Part shown: in pieces, positions 1-18,299 of the stretch
How the letters are laid out: every line of letters begins with the position of its first letter
How positions within the stretch are numbered: position 1 is the stretch's first letter
From: Cynocephalus volans
Taxonomy: Eukaryota; Chordata; Mammalia; Dermoptera; Cynocephalidae
Direction: 5' to 3'
Assembly (NCBI RefSeq): GCF_027409185.1
Contig: NC_084463.1
Coordinates: 47,424,907-47,488,906, forward strand
Length of the DNA: 64,000 nucleotides
Position numbers and translations under genes: made by a program
The notes under the pieces: model-generated
Told to the model about the DNA's origin: nothing
Databases searched by the model: none
What the model saw: the letters and a program-made list of their open reading frames with translations, nothing else

Positions 1-4405
<4,405 letters not shown>

Positions 4406-4495
4406 CTTGTAGACTCTGGTTTTGGGAGTCTATTGTCCATTGTTCTGCTTCTTGCTCCAACTTGAAGATCACTTCAGGTTTGGTAATACAGTACC
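4406..4495 (-). CDS. KRAB-B box exon of the zinc-finger gene
   Basis: This 90-bp exon encodes the start of the KRAB-B box (ITKPEVIFKLEQ motif) and a short tail ending SLQ. The acceptor is AAAG before 4,495 and the donor GTCAG begins at 4,405. It is phase 1 at both ends and joins the KRAB-A exon (SLG) and the finger exon (DVQIV) without a frame break. The B box strengthens repression by the A box but does not recruit the corepressor alone. Confidence 0.95.
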
Positions 4496-4723
4496 CTTTA
4501 ATGGATAATAACAGGGACTTTGCAAAATTGTTGTCAGGTTCTTGAAAGAATGACAAGAGTTCATCTTAAGATGCTATGAAATGACAGGGCCAATTTGAAT
4601 GTTTCTTTGGAGAGGGATGATGCATTCTTTATGGAATAAAATTGTACCTACATAGCATTAAATCTTATAAGTGATTATGTACCATACAAGAAGAAAGTAC
4701 TGCCCCGACACTGAGGAGTTTCA

Positions 4724-7140
<2,417 letters not shown>

Positions 7141-7149
7141 AGATGGACA

Positions 7150-8069
7150 ATGAAAGTACACATAAGAGTTCTAAGAAAGTACCAAAACAAGCAAACAAAC
7201 ATAAAAACAGTAGCACAGATCAAAAACACTGTAACTGAAATAAGGAATGTTTTTAATTAGCTTATTAACAGACTGAGAAAAGAATCTCTGAGCTTGAAAA
7301 TACATCAATAGAAACTTCAAAATCTGAAAAACAAAGAGAACTAAGACAGAAAAGAACATAATATCCAAGGACTGTGGGAAACTACAAAATTGTCCCATAG
7401 AATAATGAGACAACCACCCTCCCAAAAAATATAGAAAGAGAGACAGAAAGAAGCAGAATGTATATTTGGAACAATAATGCCTGAGAGCTTCCACAGATTG
7501 TCAGACACCAAACCATAGACCCAGGAATCTCAGAGAATATCAACCATGATAAATGCCAAAAACTTCACCTAAGCATATCATTATTAAAACACAGAAAATC
7601 AATTTAAAAAAAAACACAAAAAGGAAAAGGGAACAAAATCTTACTATACTTATAGAGAAGAAAAGATAAGAATTACATATAAAATCTGCTCAGAATACAT
7701 GCAAGTAAGAAGTCAGTGAAATGAAACAATCAAAGCGTCAAGAGAAGAAACCCACCGACTTAGAGTTCTCTACCCTGTAAAATCATCCCTCAAAAGGGAA
7801 GGAAAAATAAAGACTTTCTCATATGAACAAAAATTAAGGAAATCTGCTGCAGTGTAAATGTCTTGCAAGAAATATTAAAAGAATTTCTGTTGACAGAAGA
7901 ATAAGATGCGTATAGTCAGAAATCTTGATCTCCATAAAAAAAGGAAGAGAATTAAAAAAGAAATAAGTGGAAATAAAATAAAAGATTTTATTTTTCTTAT
8001 TCTGAATTAATCTAACAAATAAGAGGTTGTACCCAATAATAGTGGAAACAACGTATAAATTCTATATGC

Positions 8070-8106
<37 letters not shown>

Positions 8107-10200
8107 TTAATAATTTTAAAATAGAAAGTCAATAGCGACAAAAACAAAGAACAAAATATCTGATTCTTCGGAAAGATAAATAGAGTTAGGAATCCTATAA
8201 AAAGGCTGTGGAAACACAGGACCAAAACAACCAATATTAGGAATGAGAGGAGGGGCATCCCTACAGATCCTGTGGACATAAAAGGATAATAACGATATAC
8301 TGTGACTAATTCTCTTGCACACATTTGAAAATTTAGATAAAATAGATCAAATCCTCACAAGATACAATTAACAAAATTCACACAATATGAATAAGCATAT
8401 ATCTGTTATAGAAAATGAGTAAATCATTAATAATCTTCAAAACAGAAAACATCCATCCCAGATGTGTTCAATGGTAAATTCAACCAAACATTTAAGGAAG
8501 AAATTATAGAAATTCCTTACTGTGTATTGGTACTTCCCAACTCATTCTATGAGGACAGCATTACCTCAATATGAAAACCAGGAAAAGACATTACAAGAAG
8601 AGAAAAGTACAAATCATTACCACTCATGAATATACACGCAAAAGTCCTCAACAAAATATTGGTAAACGTAATCCAAAAATGTATTTTTAAAAAGCTGTGC
8701 ATTATGATCAAGTCAGATTTATTCCAGTCATGCAAACTGGTACACATTTGAACATCAATTAATATAATCCATCACATCAGCAGACTTAAATAGAAAAACT
8801 TATGATCATAGCATAGAACCAGAAAAAGCATGAGACAAAATACAGCACCATTCCTGATAAATACTCTCAGTAAACCAGAATTAGAGGGAAACTTCATCAA
8901 CTTGATAAAGTCTATCCACAGAAACCCCAGCTAATATGATACTTAATGGTGAGAAATTCAAAGCCTTCCAACAAAATCAGAAACAAAGTAAGAATGCACC
9001 ATCTCAACACTCTTTTCAACATCGTACTTAAAGTCCTAGCTCATGCAATAAGATAACTACTTAAAATAAAAGGCATACATAAAGGAAAATAAAATAAAAT
9101 TGTCTTTGTTTACAGATCATATGATAGTGTGTAAAAAATCCAAAACGGACAAAAAAAATTCGGGAACTAATAAGTGATTATAATGAGATTGCAGGATCCA
9201 AAGTTAATATGCAAATTTGATCACTTTCCTATATACTAGCAACAAACACGTGGAATTTGAAGTAAAAAAACAAAAAGTGAAAAAACAAAAACCACACTAT
9301 TTACATTAGCACCCCAAAAATGAAACAGTTGTGAATCATATATCTCACAAGAAATTAATATCCAGAATACATAGACTCCTTCCACTCACAAGTCAAAAAA
9401 CAAATAACCTGTTTAAAAATGGGCAAAGGTCTTGAACAGACATTGCTTCAAAGATGATATACAAATGGCTAACAAGCATATGAAAACATGCTTGACATCA
9501 CTAACCATTAAAGAAATGCAAACTAAAGCCACAATGAGATATTACTTCACACTCAATAGAAAATCACAAGCACAGGCAAAATTGGAACCCTTGTCAACTG
9601 TTTTGGTGGTGGGAATGTAAAAGGGTGCAGCCACTATAAAAATAATACAGTGGCTTTTTAAAAAATTAAAATTAGAATTACCATATAATCCAACAATCCA
9701 ATTTTGTGTATAAATTTAAAATAATTAATAGCAGTAGTGCAAAATATTTGCACAACTGTGTTCATGGCAACATTATTCACTTAGGAGTTGGAAGCACTCC
9801 ACATGTCAACAGACAAATGTGAATACAGAAACAAAACATTTTATGTTCATAAAGGAATATTAGATAGCCTTAAAAACAAAGAAAGTCCTCACAGTCTTAA
9901 GCTGTAACATGGAACTTTGATAATATTATGCAAAGGAAAATAAGCCACTCACAAAATGACAGATATTGTATGGCTCCACTGATGTAATCAAATTTTTAGA
10001 AACACAAAGTAGAATGATGGTTGTCAAGGTCTGGGAGGAGAGGGAAATTGAGAGCTGTCATTTAATGAGTACAGACTTGCAGTTTTCCAAGATAGAAAGT
10101 TCTGGATATCTGCTGCACAACAGTGTGAATATACCTAACACCACTTAAAGGTTAAGAAATGGTTAAATTTATATGTGTATATGTGTTTTTTTACTGAAAT
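7150..10200 (+). mobile_element. Old LINE-1 (plus orientation), ORF1 to ORF2 and 3' end fragments
   Basis: Sequence at 7,260-7,900 matches the ORF1/5' area of old L1 elements (for example ggactgtgggaaactacaaa and gaaaaataaagactttctca). 8,440-9,300 matches the ORF2 reverse-transcriptase region (cactcatgaatatacac, caacaaaatattggtaaac). 9,420-10,190 matches the ORF2 end and 3'UTR (gggcaaaggtcttgaacag). All are in plus orientation with many stops, so the element is inactive. It lies inside the zinc-finger gene intron, antisense to that gene. Confidence 0.85.
8074..8105. repeat. (CA)n microsatellite
   Basis: About 16 uninterrupted CA units lie inside the L1 remnant. Confidence 0.95.
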
Positions 10201-11085
10201 TAAAAATAGATTATTTTGAAAATAATTTTAAGAGGCCAGTAGTTGATCATACTGAAAAATAAGTGAATAAATAAATAAAAATAAATTGAGTACCCAAAAA
10301 CAATTTAGGAATGGAAAAACAGGACATAATGGCAATTGAGACAAAGAGAAACTGGGAAGTAAAATAGCAGACCCAATTCTAAGCTTATTAATAATTAGTT
10401 TCAATTGAATTGGACTAAATATTCTACTTTATGCAGAGACTGTCAGCCTTGATAGGAAAGTAAGACCCAACTATATGCTATCCACAGAGACATGATTTAA
10501 ATACAAAGACACAAACAGAGTAAAATTTTTAAAAATGGTAAAAGATGTACTACACTGACAGTAAGTATAAAAAGCCTAAGTCAAGATATTAATATTAGCA
10601 AAAAGAAACTTCAAGACAAAAACATATCAACAGGGAGAAAAAGAAAGCCCTTTCATAATAACATAAGTATTATATGCGAGGAAGATGTAACAATTATAAC
10701 TATGTCTGTGCCTAAACACAGAGCCACAAAGCACACTCACATGGTGCTTAAAGACTGGGTAAGTTCTGAAAAATGTGTCATTAGGCAACTTTGTCACTCT
10801 ATGAACCTCATAGAGTGCACTTACAGAACCTACATGGTACAGCCTACTACATACCTGGACTATATAATGTAGATTACTGCACAGATATAAATGGGGTCTG
10901 TTGACTAAAATGTTATGTGGCACATGAGTGTATCTGAAAAAAAAAACTGAGCTAAAGTGAGAAATTGACAAATCCACATTCATAGTTGCAGAATTCTTTT
11001 CTCTCAATAACTAATGAAATAACCAGATAAAATTATCAGGAAGAATACAGATATAATTGACAAAATTTTAACTATATTATATTAT
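10200..11085. other. Unclassified AT-rich interspersed sequence, no gene
   Basis: The stretch continues L1-like A-rich sequence to about 10,620. A block at 10,640-10,930 (catagagtgcacttacaga, tacagcctactacatacc) resembles a common mammalian interspersed repeat that I cannot name safely. It has no coding signal. Confidence 0.4.
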
Positions 11086-11089
11086 GGAT

Positions 11090-11830
11090 ATGTATATTTG
11101 TTCTCTGTCTCTGCCTCCTAGCATACAACTCCTAAAATCCTTAGACTCTTCAAAGTGATGAGTGTCACTGTGCTTGCTAATCAGTTGGCTGGTGGCTGGC
11201 TGCACCTGGGTAAATTCAGGATGGGAGCTGATTGTCAGCGGAGCCAACTTTGTAATTAGAGGGTTGGGAATTACAGCCCACACCCCCAACTTCCAGGGAG
11301 GGGAGAGGAAATGAAGGTTAAGTTGATCAACAGTGGCCTATGCTGTAATCAATTGTGCCTAATGCGACCTCCATAAAAACCCAAGAACACAGGGTTGAGG
11401 GAGCATCAGGACAGTTGAACTCATCCGTGTGCCAGGAGGGTGGTGTACCTCATATCCAAGGGAAAGGAACCTCCTGTGCCAGCACCCTTCCAGGGCTCAC
11501 CCTTTGTATCTCTTCACATAATTGTATTTTTCAAAATGTGCTTTGGAATGAATGAGAAAGTGTAAGTAAATGTTTCACTGAGATCTGGGAGTCCCTTTAG
11601 TAAATTTATATAGACTAAAGAGAAAGAAGGGCATTGTGGGAGCCAGTCAGAAGATTCAGGAACACTGACTTCCAGTCAGAAGATTCAGTAACATTGACTT
11701 GCAACTGGCATCTGAAGTGGGGACAGTCTTGGGGATGGAGCTCTTAACTTACGAGATATGATCCTACCTACAAGTAGATAGTGCCAAAATAAATTTGAAT
11801 TAGAAATGCACCCTGCTTGATGTCTCCTGC
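11090..11830 (+). mobile_element. Solo-LTR-like remnant
   Basis: LTR-like features are a cataaaaacccaagaacac block, a late block with gaagtggggacagtcttggg, and a final tagatagtgccaaaat block. A 27-bp direct duplication (ccagtcagaagattcag followed by aaca/taaca and ctgactt/ttgactt) sits at about 11,642-11,700. The exact LTR family was not determined. Confidence 0.4.
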
Positions 11831-11969
11831 AAAATTGCTTCTAGGCTTAGTGTATGAAGAGAAATCCTCATGTATCTGATGTCAGCTGCCAGCAGTGTGT
11901 TGGGAGTATAGGAGGGGAAACTGAGTATGTTTTTTCCCGTCCAACCTAATTGATATTGGTAGAGTACAA

Positions 11970-12420
11970 TCTGAAGCTGCTACGAGTAAATGTGTCCACC
12001 AATGTTAATGTGTTGGAAACTTGATCCCTATTATAACAGTGTTAAGAGGGTAGGAAATCCAATTATAATACTTGAAAGGTGGGACCTTTAAGAGGTGACT
12101 GGATTGTGATGACAATGCCCTGGGGAATAGATTAATCCACTCACAAAGTAATGGATTAATGTGTTAATGAGGTATTGTGGGCATAGACTGGTGGCTTTGT
12201 ACACTGGGCACATGAAAGTGCTCTTGCCATTCTCACCATGTGTTAATCTGCATTGCCACAGGACTCCCTACAGAGTCCACACCATGAAGAAGATCCTGGA
12301 CTTGAGCTTAGCCTCCAAAATTGTAAAAAATAACCTCTTCTCTTAATGCATTATCCAGTTTCACATATTCTGTTGTAAGAAACAAAACAAAACAAAAGAA
12401 AAAGAAAAAAACCAGACTAA
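11970..12420 (+). mobile_element. Second MaLR-like LTR remnant
   Basis: It shares order and wording with 3,660-4,060: a gtgggacctttaagaggtg block, a ggtggctttgtacac block, a cttgccattctcaccatgtg block, and an end reading accagactaatacag. It is diverged and non-coding. Confidence 0.5.
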
Positions 12421-12429
12421 TACAGAAAC

Positions 12430-15400
12430 ACTCATCAAGACACAGTACACACTGACCTATAAAACAAGTCTCAAGACTGAAATACTATAAAATATGTTCT
12501 CTAACCACAATGAAATTAAATTAGAAACCAACAACAAAAGTATATTCACAAAGTCTCAAATATTTGAAAATTACATGACACACTTTGAATGGAGGCTAAA
12601 AATCAAAGAGCCTGTGTCTGCTCTGTGGGGGTAGCTTTGGTCTAATGGATTTTAATGCACAGAAGCCTGTGCTTTCTAAACTAATGATTACATCATTTCT
12701 TGTATCAAAAGGCCAGAGATAGATAAAAGATGAAAAGGAGGCCATTGGATCCCCAAATTACTATAAGCAAGAAATAGAAAAAAAAAAAAAGTTGGTCAAG
12801 TACAAACCCAAGCATGTGAGGATTAAGGATGCTGACAGAAAATTGTGACAGCCAAAGGGGAAGTGTAAAGAGTCACAAGGAAACTTTCCAGGGATGAGGA
12901 CCAGGCCCTGTTCAAAGAACTACAGTACGTGGCCAGTGGGAAGAACTAACTGATCAGACCAGTGTCTGCATGTGGCTCCCCTTCCCACCAGCCCTCTCTG
13001 AAAGGAAGTGCCCACATGTTCCTGCCAGTGTCTTCACTGTGAGGTGGGTGTGTCTGGAGGAGCAGATGACAGGCCACAGGACCTGTTTATGTTGGGCTTT
13101 CAGCCCGTTCTGTAACAGCAAAAAATTTCTGAGGCTCTTGAGAGTGGCAAATTATATTCTGCACATGACAGAATTTTGTGGGTAACTGTGGTCTTGAATT
13201 TTTTTTACCTTAAGGTACATTTCTAATAGCTACAAGGAAGTATTCAATAGGGAGTTTAATCTATGGTTGAAAGGCTGGCAAAGAGGTACAAACTGGAGAG
13301 GAATAGGTCTGAAAACTACAGAGGATTGAATCGCTCCAGAACAACTGCAGAGTGACAATAGGGCCCAGGATGGAGTCTTGGATGGACTCTGTTACAAATA
13401 GAAAGTAGAAGAATCCAGAGAAAAAAGAAGAAACCATCAGTGAGGTCATCATAGCAAGTAACACAGAAGAATTTCTGGGAACAGGTCATGAACAGCAGTT
13501 TCAAATAGGGCGGAAGATTCAAGTAAGGCAAAGGCTAGAGAATAGTCATTGAAACTGATTATAATTTAGGTGATTGGCAAACTTTTGAAGAACTGAACTA
13601 TAACTACACTGAGTGGGTTCACGAGCAAATGAACGGTGGGAACATTTTCCAGAAAATATAACTTTGTACAGTGTGCTGCACACCTGCATGAACACAGGAA
13701 CCGAGAGAAACCTGCAGAGAGTGACTCAAGAATCTGTGGTTGACTCAATCCTCACAATGATCAAGGTTTTAGCTGTGAATCAAATAAGGCCTTCCAAAAG
13801 CTGTTTGGGTTCACACTGTTTTAGAAATTGCAGAAAAACCTTTTAAGGGAATTGTTCTTTAGCACTAGGTTATTGTGTTTACTGCAGAAAACTGAAAGTA
13901 TTTGTTTTCAAATTGGTGGTAAAAAAAAAAAACCTTCCACAACATACTCAATGAAAATAGTCTGTCAGACTTTGGTGGCAGCAAATCTGGATGTTCCATA
14001 AAAAATGTAGCATACTGTCCTCTCAAATTTCATTCCAATCAAGAAAAAAAAGGATTTTTTTTGCCATGACATCAAAAGGACCGGAGACAAATTTTCACTC
14101 AGCATGGAGTATACTAAGTTCTGCCAAGCTGCTGTGTCTACATGCCATCTTTTATTCCTACATTTCCCACAAGCTAAATTTTACTTATTTATACTTTTCT
14201 ATGTTAATTCATGGACCCCATAAAGGTCATAAATACAATGTAAGACAAAGTAAAGAGCATAAACAAACAACTCACCAAAGACTTCTTCATTTTTTGTTGC
14301 TCTTGGAAATACAAATAGCACTCTGGCAGCACAGCTGAAGGAGAAAGAAAATGGAGTGAATTAAGAAGAGAACTGGTGTGACTTGATCTTGGATTCTCCT
14401 GACCAATACACTGCCAATTAGCTGGGAACAAGAACCACCACCACCAGCAACACAACAGACCTTTCTCCTTATTGGACAATAGTCCTTTATGCCTCACAAA
14501 GAAGCAGCACATAACTAACTGAAGATGCATCTATAAATACATTAATTGACAAAAAGCAGACAATTTAACTTGGGGTTAATGAAAACAGATGAGGGTACTT
14601 TAAAAGTTTGCATAAAAATTAAATTAAAAGATAATGTGAATACTTCAATACACTTTTTGAAGTCCCCTCATAGATTACCTACTGCTTTAGCAACATCTAA
14701 TTTTACCTTAAGATATAATTTAATCATTTAAACCAAAGAACAAAATATCATGTCTTCACTAAAATCAATGTGATAAAATATACCTAGGCTGTATTAACCA
14801 TTTGCCTATTAATACAGGGATTTCACATAGCAGTCCACATGAGTGTTTCCACTATAACATATCTTGCTTTTATATACCTAAACATCAGAAAAGTGTACAT
14901 CTTTCACCCCAACATTTTTTGCCCATAAGTATAAAAAAAAGTACATAGTACATATTTCTTGTGGTACACTCTTCCAGTAATAATTTCCAGTGTCAGGTAT
15001 CCCTGTATCCATCTTCTCATATAGTATGTTCTTGCAATAAACTGGGCTTTGCAATTGATTTTCTTTGGCAACTAAGACATTAGAAAATGTGATGCAAACA
15101 TGGCTTTGGAAAGTGATTGCCATTGGTGCTTGCCTTCTTAGACACAGTTATGTTGTAAAGAAGCCTGGGGCTATGCTGTTGGAGACACAGGACCTACCCA
15201 AGAGCCAGCAAAAGCCACAGGACAAGAGAGTGATGACATCTTAAACCAACCAGCCTCAGTTGAGGCACAAGCTGACTGAAACCTCATTTGCAGTCCAGGC
15301 AACACTAATATAGAAACTGCCCACCTGAGCACACTCGAAAAAGCATTTCCATAGCAAATACACATGTAGCAAATGAAATATGTTTTGTGTTTATTTCTGT

Positions 15401-15797
15401 TTTTGTAAGCCATTGAATTTTGGTTAGTTTCTTACCTAGCAAATACTGTTACAAAGAAGACGCCAGAACTCAACAGTAACAAAATTATTTGGAAGAAGAC
15501 ATTTTAAATTACATGTCAAAAATAGTCAATAGAAATTCAAAATCACACACACAAGTTTTGAAAATCACACAGAATGACAACTGGATGGACTTCAGTGAGG
15601 TTGCTAGAGCTCACGGACGCCACATGAATTATATAAAGCAATTGGTTGCATCAGTAAACTGTTTTGTAAGTTTTTAAAATTTATTTCTCAAGTCATAAAC
15701 AAGTCTATTTACCTAAGTCTATTTACCTAAAAACATAAAACATAAAAAGTGTCTGTTACTTATAAGCAAGTATTACACTGTAACTTAATTACATTTT
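12430..15797. other. Unassigned intronic sequence
   Basis: There is no supported gene. A-rich runs occur at 12,778-12,791 and 13,920-13,932. The segment at 12,700-13,200 is less AT-rich and reads like an old mRNA-derived piece, but I recognise no parent. 15,100-15,440 has faint LTR-like wording (cattgaattttggttagtttcttac). I see nothing else. Confidence 0.3.
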
Positions 15798-15812
15798 AAG
15801 ACATAGGTGTGG

Positions 15813-15976
15813 GGCTGACCCTGTGGCTCACTCGGGAGAGTGCGGCGCTGGGAGCCCAAGGCCGTGGGTTTGGATCCTATATAGGGATGGCCAGTGCACT
15901 CACTGGATGAGTGCAGTGCGAGTGACACCAAGCCAAGGGTTACAATCCCCTTACCGGTCACTAAAAAAAAAAAAAA
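15813..15976 (+). mobile_element. tRNA-derived dimeric SINE (CYN-like) with target-site duplication
   Basis: A first tRNA-like unit has a pol III A-box-like tggctcactcgg and a B-box-like gggtttggatcc. A second unit carries a tRNA-Ile-like gtgacaccaagccaagggtt segment. An A tail of 14-16 bases begins at 15,963. A perfect 15-bp target-site duplication, aagacataggtgtgg, flanks it at 15,798-15,812 and 15,977-15,991, so the limits are firm and the insertion is fairly young. The structure fits, from memory, the tRNA-Ile-derived CYN SINEs of colugos. Confidence 0.85.
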
Positions 15977-16259
15977 AAGACATAGGTGTGGAGAAGCGTG
16001 ATGCAGTCTAATCTGCCCATTTTAAATAATGTTAAATAGGCTCCCATAATATCCTTGCAGATTTCACAATTTTAAAGAACAGATTATTGACATTAAGTGG
16101 AAAACACTTGTGTTGTTGACCCTTTGAAATCACATAATTCATAGAAAGTTTTGGAAATAAAAAAGGATAGTGATATTTAAGGCAAAATAAATTAAAGCAA
16201 TGTTTGATCTAAGTTAATTTCATTCTCACAAAGATAATCTCAAAAGTAAACAAACGCTT

Positions 16260-16580
16260 TTTTATATTTTTTTAGTCTTAGTTTTACTGTAACATAGTTG
16301 ATTGTACATATCTGTGGGGTTCAGAGTTGAATATCGATATCTGTGTGCAACATGTGATGCTCAAATAAGGATAACTGGCATGTTCAACAATATGCAACGT
16401 CATCATTTTTCACAGCCCTTTATCAATTCCTCCCTCCCCCTTCCCCTTTCCCACCTCTGGTAACCTCAGCTCTCCTTTTGAAAATTTCAATGTCTTATTG
16501 ATTGTTTTTCTTTCTTTCTTTTAATTTATACATTTATTTTTTAGTGCCCACTTATGAGTGAAGGCATGCAGACACTTATT
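16260..16580 (-). mobile_element. L1 3'UTR fragment (minus orientation)
   Basis: The block runs from T-rich sequence through gattgtacatatctgtgggg to a pyrimidine-rich stretch (cctccctcccccttcccc). The same arrangement recurs at 18,560-18,720 and 24,000-24,210, where it begins at a poly(T) as the 3' end of a minus-strand L1 should. Confidence 0.55.
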
Positions 16581-16599
16581 TTGACTTAAGTGTGGCAAA

Positions 16600-17600
16600 A
16601 GGATAACAACAAAAAGTCAGTCTGTGTAACATCAACAGATTATGTGACCACGGGCAAATCACATCTCCTAAAATCCATTTTAAAACGATCTTTCTAATAA
16701 GGTAGGAATAACTTGGCAAACACTTCCTGAACTATTGAGAACAACTATCAGGATAGTGAGAGCCTCAGGATTATCTCTAGATGCCACAAATGGTGATAGG
16801 CTATGTTTGAGAGAGCTCAGACACTAGAAGCAATCAGGGAAGATAGAAGAAACGAGAGCGTGTTTAGAGGGCACTGTAGGCAGATCCTCTCAGATATGAC
16901 AGGTTATTCCTTCATTCCAGACCATATATTCAAGCCCCCTACTATAAGTAACATTTCCTAGGCCCTCGCCTATACTCAAACTCATGTCGCTTTTGAAAGA
17001 TGGTGCAAATCTTTCAATAGCACCCAGTCCCCAATAGCTATTGAACGAGAACACCTCACTCAATCAACCAACTCGTGTGCACTCCATTCACTGGGATCAG
17101 TAATGGGTTGGGATGTGCAACGCTAGGATCTTGACCTTCTGGGACATTTTTGCCTGTGCTCCTAAGCACTATTGGGAGGTCTCAGGCCAGAGGGGAATTC
17201 TTGCAGGGGAGATTCCTTTTCACTGCGCACCATCCTTCAAACTTTTTAACACCTCCTTTACTCCTAAGAAAACTGGACCATCAGCCAGTGGCCCAATCTT
17301 TCTCCTAGAAGTCACTGTCCCTGGAGACTCGGTCATGTACAAACATCTGTAGACTTGGACCAGAAGTGCTAGGCAGGCTACACAGTGCTGGAGGGAACAG
17401 AAACTACACTTGCTAAAAGAGACACCAAGACGCCCCACAGATACAACTTGCAGAGAGTAACACTGAGTGTGCACACGCTTCACAATTCTTTCTCTGGGAA
17501 CTTGAGGGAATTTCGCTACTATTGTGAACGCGCTCATCTTACACATCAGTAAACTGAATGTCACTAGGTTAGTACCAGGTGCCCTCATGGCAGGGCCGCA
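16600..17600. other. Unique sequence between L1 fragment and promoter
   Basis: I see no gene or repeat here. GC content rises towards the promoter region on the right. Confidence 0.4.
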
Positions 17601-18260
17601 ACGGGAACTCACCGCACACCTCCCAGGCTCACGCTGTCTTCAGGCGCCCCCACTCCAGACCCGCCGCCATCTTGGTCTTGACCCCCAATGGCGGAGCTTC
17701 TGCAACCGGCTTTTGTTCTCCAGGAAGGACAAGCCCCGCCTTCTGGAAGCCCACATTCCTCTGACGAAGCAGTCGACAGAACAGGGGGAGGCCCCCCTTC
17801 CCCAGCCCAGGTCCATGGTTCAGACCAGCCCATCAGGCTCCGCCCGCCTCAGACCGACCAGCGGACCTGTTCCACCAAACGCTGAGACACCCGTCTGCTC
17901 CACAGGGTCCCCTCCTTCAGCCTCGCACCCACCTTCAAGGACACAGAATCCAACCACAGAACCTCGTCAGCACTCTGGAGGTGGCAGCAGCCTCTGGAAG
18001 ATGACGGCAACTGCGCAAGGCCGCACATGCGCACCAGAAACCCAGAACAGCCCTGCCCGGATCCCCTGCGGGTGACGTCATTTCAAAACGAAACTACCTT
18101 TCCCAGGTTGCAGAGCGAACTGAGCGGCACATGCGCAGAAGAAACACAAGGCGGGTCACATAGCTCTCTGCAGGTGATGTCAACGGAGGATGAGACTTTA
18201 TTTCCCACAAGCCTCCGTGGTCCCCCCTTGGGCACAATGGAGGAAATTTTTATTTCTCCA
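17600..18260 (-). promoter_or_regulatory. CpG-rich promoter region and probable 5' exon of the zinc-finger gene
   Basis: This is a GC- and CpG-rich island in an AT-rich setting. It contains a perfect CRE (tgacgtca, 18,073-18,080), a ZNF143-like element (actacctttcccaggttgc, 18,093-18,111), two NRF1-like atgcgca cores (18,027 and 18,131) and a YY1 motif that reads CAAGATGGCGGC on the minus strand (17,663-17,674). YY1 sites of this orientation usually sit just downstream of the start in the direction of transcription, which favours minus-strand transcription into the zinc-finger gene. A strong donor GTGAGT follows 17,613 on the minus strand and could end a 5'-untranslated exon. Plus-strand transcription from the same island is possible but unsupported. 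Confidence 0.7.
17613..17700 (-). other. Candidate 3' part of non-coding exon 1 (start not defined)
   Basis: On the minus strand the sequence GTGTGCG is followed by GTGAGTTC, a near-consensus donor at 17,612-17,607, just downstream of the YY1 motif. Reading frames through this exon would leave phase 2 or stops, whereas KRAB-A needs phase 0. The exon would therefore be 5'UTR, with the ATG in another small exon. The transcription start is not resolved. Confidence 0.35.
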
Positions 18261-18299
18261 GCAGGAAATCTGCTACTGGGACACCGGGCCGTGATGGAA

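Noticed and set aside
12700-13200. Possible retropseudogene fragment
   Set aside because: The sequence reads like transcript-derived DNA but I could not match any parent or find a target-site duplication.
17524-18075. 183-codon plus-strand open frame in the CpG island
   Set aside because: GC-rich sequence has few stops. The composition is low-complexity Pro/Ser/Gln, no family is recognised, and it overlaps promoter motifs and other frames of similar length.
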